Below are positions 55,453-64,000 of a stretch of 64,000 nucleotides of DNA, piece by piece. The number at the start of each line of letters is the position of its first letter. The stretch's first letter is position 1. A model generated the notes under the pieces. It worked only from the letters and a program-made list of their open reading frames with translations, made no database searches and was not told the DNA's origin. The position numbers and the translations under genes were made by a program. This stretch comes from Piezodorus guildinii (lineage: Eukaryota > Arthropoda > Insecta > Hemiptera > Pentatomidae): NCBI GenBank assembly GCA_023052935.1, contig CM041292.1:112745436-112809435 (forward strand). Direction: 5' to 3'.

Positions 55453-58443
55453 GAATTCAAATTAAAAAGTATATTAATTATAAATTTAAATTCATAAATA
55501 TATTTATCAAGTTGATTATTGAACCTAATAATTATAATAATAATACTAGAGTGTAATAATTATTGCTGAAGTTCAAAAATGAAAAAGTCCATTCTGAACA
55601 GGATTGAAGTAATTAAAATTACAATTGAACTTATTTGCTTTTCTTACATGCAAAATGCACAGTTAAATTTTTCTATACATAACACATTAGACGCCACACA
55701 CATTCAGTTGTCTGCTTCTCCTAGTTTGCCATGGATGATAATACAGTGTTACTTCTTCATCCTGTTCCACCTTTCCAAGTACAGATCAATTTTTTATGAA
55801 TAAGTCAAATATTTCAAACCACCACTTTCTTTTTTAATGTCTGAATATTCCTTACTTTTCACATTGTATAATGCTTTTCAACCTCACTTATAAATTTATT
55901 AATGTTGAACGATATAATTGTAGGTTTAATATTTTAACCAAATAACGTCTACTACTTAAGACCCAACTGACCCAGCAACTGGCTTATGATTACAAAATGC
56001 TGGAAACATTCATGAGCATGAAGCATTCAGAAAAGTTAGAGAAAAAGGATTTATCAGTTCTTAAAGACTCTTGCCCTTGATTGAGGTCATGCATCAAAAA
56101 AGCCACATCTACAACTCCCATACAGGAATTATCCAGAATAAGGAGGCTTAACTATAAGGGTTAATTCTGCACAGATATCTAACATATAGAAGACTCAGAA
56201 AACCAAGTAGCTAATGCTATCTTGAGGATTGATGAAATCAGTTTCATGAACAATTTGGAAGAACATGCCGATCTGAAGTAATCTGATACCTAGGTAATAC
56301 TTTAAAATCCCAGTCTGATTTGAACTCCCCAGGGATTATTCTGGCCTCTGGGTGGATAATGGAACAGCCTGTAAGATATATAGGTTAGCTACCAATAAGG
56401 CTTTCACAAATAAGCAGTCCCCGACCATGGGTGGCAACATCAGCCTGTGGCAGGGTCATATATAATAAATACCACAAAATCTGTTGACGATGTCGTGACA
56501 TGGCGAGTAAGTGCCATTATTAAATATGCACTATCCCATACTGCTTTGTACGGTGTGGAAGGGAATCCTCAAGGATCAAAGAGATAACTCTAAAGAAATC
56601 AAGAATAACATGGACTCTGTAATGTAAGCTGCAGTGAGACCCACCATCCTAGGTTCTTAAAAAGATTATAAATAAGAAAAAAGGGAATTCTTAGCAAAGA
56701 AAATTGAAGAGCTGAGGGTGAATAATAATATGAAAATTTATTTGGCCATCAGATATATAAAACATGGAATCCACACTAAGTTAGGTGCATGTAAAGATGA
56801 AAATGTAGGAAAAAACCATAATTAATGTTCTAAAGTCGTCCAGCATACAGTTTCATCCACAAGGAAAATTGCCAGAGGTCGGTCAACTTGAATAAATCCA
56901 CCTAGAAGATATCATTGGTCTTTATGGCCTACTGTTCGGAAGACTTGTTCCCTACATGCTGACCAGCCCCAGAAAAATCGGAGGCTTGAAGCCATTTAAG
57001 TGGCGGACATAATTGGACATACAGCCACAGATTTTTTTTTTAATGGACAATGGACAGATCAGTAGATTTGGAGTTCTTTGCAAGATAACCACAGACCAGT
57101 TCAGTTTCATAGCAAACAGTTCAGACTCCTTGTGAGCTATCTTTTTTTTCTCTCCTTCCTCGACTTTGTAGGCCATACAGAGTTACACGAGTCAGAGGGA
57201 AAGTTGGGAGATTAATAATGAGTTAGAATCTCTCCCGGCACGGAGGCGCAAACACATAATTTCTATTTTAATTTCACAATTACAACAATTAATGAAGACA
57301 CAGATTACGAGGCAGGAAGGTTAATCAATTTAACTTCCAGGAGATATTTTTAAACCAGCTGCACTAGTGGCAGATTCAGGATGCATCATGAGGTAGTTGA
57401 AAGATCCAATTAATCAAATTCCTAAATGCTTTTAGGTGCATCAATAAATCAATTTTTGTTTGTCATGCACTGGAGAAGTTGCACTTATGCTTTCTTAAGG
57501 AAGGACAGAATAAAAACAGTCCCATTAGCACTATATACAAGAAAAGATTAATTTTGTTACCAGCCATACTGACAAACTCTTCAACACTTCAAAAATCAAG
57601 TATCATAAGATCGATGGTAACACTTGAGGCTGGAATGATCATTTCTGGAGATTTCAGTATGGTAGGTGAAGGAAAAAGTATAATGAAGAGATGGAGGAAA
57701 AAGAAAAGATCTTCTTGGTGTTGATGTAATCGTAGAGGGTGTTTTCAAAGTGCCCATCGAAAGATACTAAAGGGGAAGATAAACCACAACAACTAGAAGA
57801 GGATGTTTGTTACTAGAAACTTCCAGGAGAAGGAATTAAATTTGATTAAATTTGACAAATATATAAATGGTCGGATGGATGAGGATTCTAGAACTCAGAA
57901 TTTTAGCAATATATTTTTTTAATTGTGAATTTTTTAAGAGATATCAAACCAAATGAGTATGAAATTTAAATTTTGAATAAAATAATTATAGAAAGAAGAA
58001 GAAGGAACCATTAGAATTTTCTTCCCATATTAAGATATAGCAGCAGTAGAAATGGAGGATTTTAGAACATTTATCTCCTTACCATCTTCTCTACACTCAT
58101 TTGTTGACTGGACTAGTTCATGATAGTTAGTTGACACTTAATGAGTATCAAGAAAGAATTTATTATGAAAAACATACAAGGGTCAAAATGCTTATTATAA
58201 TGAAAAAATAATTCACCTTCAATCAAGATGCATTCATAATGTAAAATTTAACAGTATTTATTAGCTGATGGTTTCAGAGAAATAATCTAATGTAATTAGA
58301 TCAGACTCAAGATATGAAAAAAATAATACTAACTCTAGTCTTGTCCTCTCTGTTACTTCAGCTTCTATACTGTTAGGTGGAAACTTGGCAAACAGTTCAA
58401 CAGATTCTGTGACAAGTCTGTCAAAAGGTAGGTCATCAGGCAG
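55237..58443 (-). CDS. 3'-terminal exons of an unrecognised gene with two possible C-termini
   Basis: Two exons can be joined. The first, 58443-58334 (acceptor CTCACAG|CTGCCT), has one open frame: LPDDLPFDRLVTESVELFAK, then FPPNSIEAEVTERTRLE. With donor AGA|GTTAGT (phase 2) it joins acceptor TTTTTCAG|GAAGG (from 55452) to give KEAQLKEEENSRKRRRGTVK and RVETV, a charged helix with a basic patch and a PDZ-ligand-like ETV end. The overlapping frame of the last exon is also open, 66 codons to TAG at 55237. It ends with a membrane anchor, QLLLLAFSIAIGFYAYLRG. It becomes reachable with donor GAA|GTAACA (58357) or an AG acceptor 8 bp downstream. I do not recognise the family; anchor versus nuclear tail recalls PTPN1/PTPN2/Ptp61F, but no phosphatase domain is in view. 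Upstream exons lie beyond the LINE or outside the window. Confidence 0.55.
55460..58330. other. Intron of the unrecognised gene
   Basis: The stretch 56200-57180 is less AT-biased and contains phrases that could be an old LINE reverse transcriptase, but I could not support any family. The rest is AT-rich. The small open frames look accidental. Confidence 0.35.
58334..58443 (-). CDS. Unrecognised gene, penultimate exon
   Basis: The acceptor is TTGTCTCACAG|CTGCC and the donor CTAGA|GTTAGT. The other two frames hit stops, so the reading frame is settled. It encodes about 36 residues, acidic then helical. Confidence 0.6.
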
Positions 58444-58703
58444 CTGTGAGACAATAATGAAAATTAATTGAATAAAATAAATCTAATAAATGTATAACTA
58501 TAAATTAACAAGTGAATTCGTTAATAAACATCAAATTTCTTCTATAAAATTAGTTATCTAAGTGACTGTTTTTTATTTCTTAATTGTGCTGTGATAAATT
58601 AATTTTATAGATCACCAGTGATGCAGTAAAAACACCATTTATTACAAAATGGTTTATTGTTTCAACATATGCATAAAAATATAGCTAAGTGAAAGTAAAA
58701 ATA

Positions 58704-58730
58704 TAATAATAATAATAATAATAATAATTC
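58704..58730. repeat. (AAT)n tract at the LINE 3' end
   Basis: An uninterrupted AAT run (plus strand) of about nine units marks the 3' terminus. Terminal short tandem repeats are usual for CR1/L2-type elements in place of poly-A. Confidence 0.75.
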
Positions 58731-58742
58731 TTTATTTATTCT

Positions 58743-58754
58743 GGGACGAGTCCC
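58743..58754 (-). other. 3'-terminal hairpin of the LINE
   Basis: GGGACGAGTCCC is a short perfect stem. The truncated copy has GGGACTAAAGTCCC at 30516-30529, where the stem is kept although the loop differs. The position just inside the 3' end suggests a recognition structure for the element's reverse transcriptase. Confidence 0.55.
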
Positions 58755-58914
58755 TTTAGAATAACATAGCAGGAAATAAAAAGTTAGCTTAAGAATCTAG
58801 TCTTAGAGTATAATGATTGAAAACAATAAAATTAAACTAACAACATGTATAAATAAGCTGAACATAAGAGACAGATTCTAATAAAAATGCACAAACAAAA
58901 ATATAAATGTATGT

Positions 58915-59300
58915 TAACATAAGAACAAAAAAAAAAAAAAAAGATATAATGAAAAAATATAATAAGATTTTAAAAAAATAAAAAATATATATATATATAT
59001 ACAGTTTTAAAATAAAATATAAAAAGAATAGAAATTATAGTTCTTCAACGTATGTTAACACCACAACAACAAAATATATAAATAATTTTAAAAGATATAA
59101 TAAGATTTAAAAATAAAAAAAAATATATATATACATACACACAAACACACACATATATAAATATGCATATCTGCACTCAACACACACACGCACGTATATA
59201 CACTTTTATATACATTTTTCAAATAAAATATAAATAAAAAAGAGATTACAATTTTTCGATATATGTTGACATAGGAACAAAAAAGATACATACAATTTTA
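58915..59300. repeat. A-rich and dinucleotide repeats in the LINE 3'UTR
   Basis: Two blocks (58920-59070 and 59090-59290) are diverged direct repeats of each other. Both share AAAGATATAATAAGATTT-like text, an (AT)n or (AC)n core, and AAATAAAATATAAA. This looks like an internal tandem duplication of about 175 bp within the 3'UTR. Confidence 0.5.
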
Positions 59301-59498
59301 ACATAAAGTAAAGAAAAAAAAATTACATTTCTTCTGAGTGTTTGCAAAATAATAAATAATTTAATCTTACATCTTGCAAAGATTAAAAGAAAAAAAAATT
59401 AAATGATATTTGCTGTTAGTGTATCCGAGGAAATGAAAATTGAATAAACTAATAAACGAATCTAAAAGACATCTGTTGATCTTCCTTGAAATTAGCAT

Positions 59499-62300
59499 CT
59501 ATTTGGGATTATTTGGGAATTGTATTGATAGGAAATGGCTAAATAGTCGGGATTTAAATGTTGAGAGAGTTTGGGAGTTCCGGATATTAGAAGGAATGGA
59601 GTTCCATAAGGATGCGGATCGGATTGAGAATGATCTATCGAAAGCTGTGGATCGATGAGATGTTATATACAGATCAGAAGGCCGCGAGCGGGTGTTACGG
59701 GAACGCACAGAGGATTTGAATTTAAGGAGATCAAAGATGTAAGACGGACACTGGGATTGGATAACCTGGTAGAGGAAGGATGCTAGGAAATACTTGCGGC
59801 GGAAGGAAGGGTAAAGCCACTTTAACTCTTCGTAAAATCGGGTGATAGAGGTGTCTCTGGATATCCCAAAGATGAAACGTATAAAGCAGTTAAACATTCG
59901 TTTTAGTTTTACCTCGAGATCTCCAGAGACACCTCCATACACCGCACAGCAGTAGTCAAAGTGGGGAAATATTAAGGAGCTTACCAGGAGCTTACGGGTT
60001 TCGATAGGGAGAAGGGGATGGAGGTAATTTAGAAGTTTTAAGGTGGAAAATGTACGACGGGATATTTCGGAAACATGGTTTTTCCAGGAAAGGGTTTGAT
60101 CAAAGGTGACCCCGAGGTTTTTAACAGATTGATGGAATTGTATTGGATTGTTATTCAGAGACAGAGTAGGAATCGTTGGAAGGGCCTTAAGGAGGGGATT
60201 GGAACCTATTACAATTGCCTTGGTCTTCTCAGCATTCAAATTGAGCTTGTTGTTAGTTGCCCAGTTGCTGATTCCATTTAGATCCTCTTGAAGCATTTCC
60301 GTTGCTAGTAATAGGTCGGAAGGAGGAAAGGATAGATAGATTTGGAGATCATCAGCATATATATGGTATTGGGAGTGTTTGATCTGGAGGGGAAGGTCAT
60401 TAATATAAACTGCAAATAGGGTGGGGGATAATGATGATCCCTGAGGCACACCGCAGGATAGAGGCAGGGTTCTGGAAGGAGGTTGACCTGGGGTCACTAC
60501 ATATTGTGAACGGTTGGAGAGGAAGGATTTGAACCAGTGCAGAGCACTGTTTGATAAAGGAATATTTCGTAGTTTGGCCAGGAGGATATTATGGTCTACT
60601 GTATCGAAAGCTTTGGAGAAATCTAGGAGGATGAGGATGGTTAGTTTTTGGTGTTCAATGGCGGATTGGAGGTCTTGAGTTATTTTTAGTAGAGCGGATT
60701 GAGTTGAATAACCGGGTCGGAAGCCGGATTGGAAAGGGTTGATAAGGGAACGTTCTTCTAAAAAATTTGATAACTGGATTTGTGCAAGGCGTTCCAGGGG
60801 TTTGGATAAATTAGAAAGGAGAGAAATAGGACGGAAATCAGAAGGTGATGTAGGATTCGGAACTTTGTTTAATGGACGAACTAAGGCGGTTTTCCAGGAA
60901 TTAGGAAATATGGAGTTTTGAAAGGAAAAATTGTAGATATGGTAAAGTACTGGTATTAGAACAGGAAGACAAGATTTTATTAGTTTTACGGGAATGTTGT
61001 CGGGTCCATAATCATTGGTATGAGATTTAAGGATAGCTGTTTGTATTTCATCATAGGAGAGGTGGGAGAAGAAGAAGCTATCTGGATTGAAACTCTGATG
61101 GCCAATATCGGCAGCAGGAGAAGAAACAGGAGCAAAGGATATAAAATGATTGTTGAGCTCGTCTGGAGAAACAGAGAGAGGAATGTGGTTATTGGGTTTT
61201 AGGATAGATAATTTTCGGATGATATTCCATTTGGATTTGGAATCAGGAGCTTTAGAGAGTGCATTATGGATGTGGAGGGATTTAGCACGTCGAACCGCGT
61301 CCTGGGTTCTATTACGAAGTTGTTTAAAATGTTCGTAATCAGACGGCGTACGCGTGCGTCGAAATTTTCTTCTTGCTGCTTCTCTTTTTTTCATCATCTC
61401 CGTTAGGTCATGAGTTAGCCATGGCGCGGTTGGACGACGTAACATTCGGGTTTTCAAAGGTGCATGAAGGTCTAGTAAGGTTTTGAGGTATGAGGTAAGA
61501 GTGGATATCATATGATCTATAGAATTAGAGGAGTATATAGTGCCCCAATGGAGTGATTCCAGGTCGGTTTGAAGGGATTCGTAAGAGAGGAGGTCTAAAC
61601 TACGATAGGAGACCAATTTGGGAGTGAAGGATTTCACGGGTAGGTTGTATGAGATCTGGATAAGATCGTGTGATGAAAGAAACGGAACCGGGTGCTGGGA
61701 GGATGAAAGGACCTTTAGAGGAGAGTCAGTAATGTGTAGGTCAAGCCAGGTGTCGGAGAATTGGGTATGATGGGTAGGAAGGTAAGGAACGAGATAAAGA
61801 TTCAGAGAGTAAAGTAGGTTTACTAGGAAAGATTTGTCATAGGATTCTGCAAGCATATTGGTGTTGAAATCTCCAGAGATGATAACATTAGTATAACTGG
61901 AAACCCATTGGACAAGGGAAGATTCGAAAATGTTATCGAATGGAACATGAGGAGGTCGATATACTAGGATATATAGAAGAGGAGTTTTAAAGGATAAAAT
62001 TTCAACGAATAGGTATTCGAGGTGGGGATGATCATAAGATGGAGATTGGAGAAGGATTTTAGCCTCGACACTGTCATGTATATACAACCCCACACCACCA
62101 CCTCTGCGATCAGATCTATCGTGGCGAAGGAAGGAATAATTAGTAAGGGATACTTGGGAGGAAGGAATGTAAGGTTTAAGCCAAGTTTCGGATACTGCTA
62201 TAATGTGATGAAAGTTATCTAGAAAATACTGTTGAAATTCATCATAGTGGGCAATAAGGGATTGTGCATTGATGTGACAGGATGTTAGGATGTTAGTCAT
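59499..62300 (-). CDS. LINE ORF2: endonuclease and reverse transcriptase, intact
   Basis: It encodes 933 aa with no stops. Residues 1-225 form an apurinic-like endonuclease: INAQSL (10-15), E38 in SETWL, GGGVGLYI, GDFNTN (143-148) and the His/Asp pair SSHDLI (209-214). Residues about 440-720 form the reverse transcriptase: FRPISLLSNLSK, FQSGFRPGYST, ILLDFSKAFD (first Asp 560), GVPQGSSLSPTLF and YADD (648-651). The C-terminal 200 residues include the HFDYC, RFIFGISRD, LKWLYP and ASLWNSIP blocks seen in CR1/L2-like elements. No RNase H domain. In this class the protein nicks the target and copies element RNA there. The Met at 62300 starts directly before the endonuclease fold. All catalytic residues I can place are present. 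Confidence 0.92.
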   Translation of the reverse strand: MTNILTSCHINAQSLIAHYDEFQQYFLDNFHHIIAVSETWLKPYIPSSQVSLTNYSFLRHDRSDRRGGGVGLYIHDSVEAKILLQSPSYDHPHLEYLFVEILSFKTPLLYILVYRPPHVPFDNIFESSLVQWVSSYTNVIISGDFNTNMLAESYDKSFLVNLLYSLNLYLVPYLPTHHTQFSDTWLDLHITDSPLKVLSSSQHPVPFLSSHDLIQISYNLPVKSFTPKLVSYRSLDLLSYESLQTDLESLHWGTIYSSNSIDHMISTLTSYLKTLLDLHAPLKTRMLRRPTAPWLTHDLTEMMKKREAARRKFRRTRTPSDYEHFKQLRNRTQDAVRRAKSLHIHNALSKAPDSKSKWNIIRKLSILKPNNHIPLSVSPDELNNHFISFAPVSSPAADIGHQSFNPDSFFFSHLSYDEIQTAILKSHTNDYGPDNIPVKLIKSCLPVLIPVLYHIYNFSFQNSIFPNSWKTALVRPLNKVPNPTSPSDFRPISLLSNLSKPLERLAQIQLSNFLEERSLINPFQSGFRPGYSTQSALLKITQDLQSAIEHQKLTILILLDFSKAFDTVDHNILLAKLRNIPLSNSALHWFKSFLSNRSQYVVTPGQPPSRTLPLSCGVPQGSSLSPTLFAVYINDLPLQIKHSQYHIYADDLQIYLSFPPSDLLLATEMLQEDLNGISNWATNNKLNLNAEKTKAIVIGSNPLLKALPTIPTLSLNNNPIQFHQSVKNLGVTFDQTLSWKNHVSEISRRTFSTLKLLNYLHPLLPIETRKLLVSSLIFPHFDYCCAVYGGVSGDLEVKLKRMFNCFIRFIFGISRDTSITRFYEELKWLYPSFRRKYFLASFLYQVIQSQCPSYIFDLLKFKSSVRSRNTRSRPSDLYITSHRSTAFDRSFSIRSASLWNSIPSNIRNSQTLSTFKSRLFSHFLSIQFPNNPK

Positions 62301-62691
62301 GATTGAAGAGGGAGATAGGGTAGTCGAGAAAAGGTTTGGGGATAGGAAATAGGTTATAACGAAATTTTAAAATATGCATAATTTCAAGTTTGAAGTTATA
62401 TAATAACAGATGAAGTAAATAAATAAATGATCTATTAGTAATTTTAATAAAATAATTAAAGGCTTCAAAAATAAAATAAAATATTATAACAAAAGCAAAT
62501 AAAACATACAGATAACTGTTATTAAAATAAAGAAAAATAAAGCGAACGATAGAACGAATATCATAAAGATGAAACAAACTAATATTTTTATCAATTGAGA
62601 ACGAAATAAAAACAAAAATAAAGATGTCCTCGATATAAATAGAATGAAGTTTTACGAAAATAATAGTCCTGAGGAGACTTGATCTCGGAGT

Positions 62692-63609
62692 TCAAATGAA
62701 AACATCTAAGTCAGATGATTTGTTTATTATAACAGCCGGGTAACCGTCAGACTTCCGACACCTGACCCTGCCCCCACTGAACCATACATATTTTATGCCG
62801 GCTGATATCTTTTTCTGGCGGGCTAGCCAGTAGAGGTGTCGGTTAGTGGACGTCATCGCCTCGCTGACGTAGACTCGGTGAGTACTGTTCTCTTCCCAGC
62901 CCAAGTGACGGGTAGAGAAGTCTCTTTTGATTCTTCGTTGCCGCACTAATTCATCTCTCACGGTTCGCCGAACAAACCGAGCGATGATAGTCCCCGGAGT
63001 CCCCGCTTCTTTGGGCCTGAGACGAACAGCGTGGTCCAGATCTCCCGGGCTGAGCTGGACGCCCAGGCCCATGCCGACACTGAGTACGGTGCCCACAACA
63101 GTTTCGCCTGGCCTTTCCGGGATACCCCGTATTTCCAGGGTATTAGTTAGGTTATTTTGTTCTGCTTTATTTAAGCGGGCTTCTAAATCAGAAATTTTAA
63201 CTTTTAAAGAATTATTTTCGAGCGTCAGTTTTTCGAGTTGATTTGTTTGCTGCTCTAATAAATTTTCTATTTTTCCTAATCTTTCTATATTTTGAAAGGA
63301 AAGTTCGGATTGTTTATTCAGGGTGTCCTTAATGTCTTTAATATCGTCGATCCCCTGAAGCTTATTCTTCATTTCTCGAACTTCCTCCGCCAGCGCCCTC
63401 AGCAGGTCCATCATTGAATTAGCTTCCGATTGTGGTGATGGCCGTGATAATATCTCACAATCAGGACACGTCCATTTTTTAAATACTTCTGTGTCCATAA
63501 CTTCTATTTTTAAACATTTTGTATGGTATAAATTTGAACAAATACTACAGGCAACTTTTAATTTGTCATCACGGCCTGCTGATTTGTTACATAATTTGCA
63601 ATTAACCAT
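62692..63609 (-). CDS. LINE ORF1: PHD finger and coiled-coil RNA-binding protein, intact
   Basis: It encodes 305 aa. Residues 4-51 form a C4HC3 PHD finger: C4, C7, C21, C24, H29, C32, C48 and C51. A coiled coil covers about 60-150 (LLRALAEEVREMKNKLQG, then IENLLEQQTNQLEKLTLE). Residues 150-305 resemble the RRM-like and C-terminal domains of LINE ORF1 proteins (LEIRGIPERPGE, IIARFVRRTVRDELVRQRR, ISAGIKYVWFSGGRVRCRK). In the family ORF1p forms trimers on element RNA. A PHD finger could tether the complex to chromatin, but that is inference. The region is notably G+C-richer than its surroundings. Confidence 0.88.
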   Translation of the reverse strand: MVNCKLCNKSAGRDDKLKVACSICSNLYHTKCLKIEVMDTEVFKKWTCPDCEILSRPSPQSEANSMMDLLRALAEEVREMKNKLQGIDDIKDIKDTLNKQSELSFQNIERLGKIENLLEQQTNQLEKLTLENNSLKVKISDLEARLNKAEQNNLTNTLEIRGIPERPGETVVGTVLSVGMGLGVQLSPGDLDHAVRLRPKEAGTPGTIIARFVRRTVRDELVRQRRIKRDFSTRHLGWEENSTHRVYVSEAMTSTNRHLYWLARQKKISAGIKYVWFSGGRVRCRKSDGYPAVIINKSSDLDVFI

Positions 63610-63700
63610 TTTTATTATTTAAGTTATTTGTTATGCGAAAATAAAAATAAAAATATTGACAATAATAAGTTTGTTTCCGCTGAGCCTGTTAGGATTAGGG

Positions 63701-64000
63701 CTAGTAAACAGATTGCCCCCACTACTATTACACCACAGCTCTCCTTAATAAACTCTTAATTGTTTTTTCTTTCACTATTTTATATCTAATAGTAGAAAAA
63801 TTAAATTATAGCGTTACCTGTTAGAGCAATTCTATATTGTTAAAGAATTTTACTGAAAACAGCTTAAATGTTCTATTGAATAAGACGTTAACACTAGAGA
63901 CAAAACTACACACCTTATCGCACGAGAGGTACTCTAAGACTGGTTAGAGGTACTCTATATAAGTTCTTTCCATTCAAACTTGTTATGTATTTTCTATGTA
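63701..64000. other. Upstream flank or 5' end of the LINE
   Basis: No coding sequence is recognised. The point where the LINE 5'UTR ends and host DNA begins cannot be told from one copy. Confidence 0.35.

Larger units (their letters stand above)
58704..63700 (-). mobile_element. Apparently full-length CR1/L2-like LINE
   Basis: On the minus strand the order is 5' region, ORF1 (63609-62692), a 391-bp spacer, ORF2 (62300-59499), a long AT-rich 3'UTR, a GGGACTCGTCCC hairpin (58743-58754) and a terminal (ATT)n run (58704-58730). Both ORFs are open. At least four other partial copies lie in this window (18.2, 30.5-33.6, 44.8-46.8 and 49.4-50.0 kb). The exact 5' end and target duplication are not resolved. 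It sits upstream of, or within an intron of, the unrecognised minus-strand gene. Confidence 0.88.

Noticed and set aside
56200..57180. Possible old LINE reverse transcriptase (YLGNTL-like phrase)
   Set aside because: Only one weak phrase; the surrounding motifs are not convincing on either strand.
62927..63241. 104-codon plus-strand frame opposite LINE ORF1
   Set aside because: It is the antisense shadow of the G+C-rich ORF1 coding region.
1..64000. CRISPR array, operon or bacterial features
   Set aside because: Spliced genes, SINEs and LINEs show this is animal nuclear DNA; no spaced direct repeats of CRISPR type were seen.

Overview
The window is nuclear DNA from an animal, most likely an insect and perhaps a hemipteran. 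It is AT-rich, the genes are split into short exons by long introns, and the introns are packed with transposable elements (CR1/L2-like, RTE-like and jockey-like LINEs, a tRNA-derived SINE, mariner/Tc1, hAT, piggyBac and Gypsy). The animal and transposon calls are secure. The order is inferred only from the look of the jockey-like and LINE proteins.

Three complete host genes and the 3' end of a fourth can be assembled by hand. (1) A TMX2-like thioredoxin-related membrane protein lies on the minus strand (16419 down to 10226, five exons, 275 aa). (2) HSBP1, the heat-shock-factor-binding coiled-coil protein, lies on the minus strand (28212 down to 21567, three exons, 84 aa). Its second intron reads as a U12-type AT-AC intron. 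(3) A PLA2G15/LCAT-family lysosomal phospholipase lies on the plus strand (28782 to 47518, seven exons, 408 aa) with a complete Ser/Asp/His triad. HSBP1 and the phospholipase are head to head, about 570 bp apart. (4) Two terminal exons of an unrecognised minus-strand gene (58443 down to 55237) can be joined in two frames. One frame gives a basic tail ending ETV; the other gives a C-terminal membrane anchor.

Mobile DNA by region: 1-5 kb holds a repeat copy, foldbacks and an intact solo jockey-like ORF1. 5-9 kb holds SINE copies, RTE-like and RNase H fragments and a second copy of the repeat seen at 0.8 kb. The TMX2 introns (10-16 kb) carry mariner, Tc1, jockey and SINE remnants and a TA-flanked MITE. 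17-21 kb is a mosaic of Gypsy pieces in both orientations. The HSBP1 introns are mostly plain AT-rich DNA with a foldback and a mariner tail. The phospholipase introns carry a 5'-truncated LINE, mariner, RTE, a clean hAT-type element with 8-bp target duplications, a Gypsy fragment, a third copy of the 0.8 kb repeat, a Tc1 pseudogene and a second degenerate LINE. 47.5-55 kb is downstream AT-rich DNA with a piggyBac-type MITE. 58.7-63.7 kb is an apparently full-length CR1/L2-like LINE with both ORFs open, possibly still active or very recently inserted.

The most useful observations are the AT-AC intron of HSBP1, the two-frame terminal exon, the intact LINE with its 3' hairpin, the solo ORF1, and the several non-autonomous DNA elements with readable termini.
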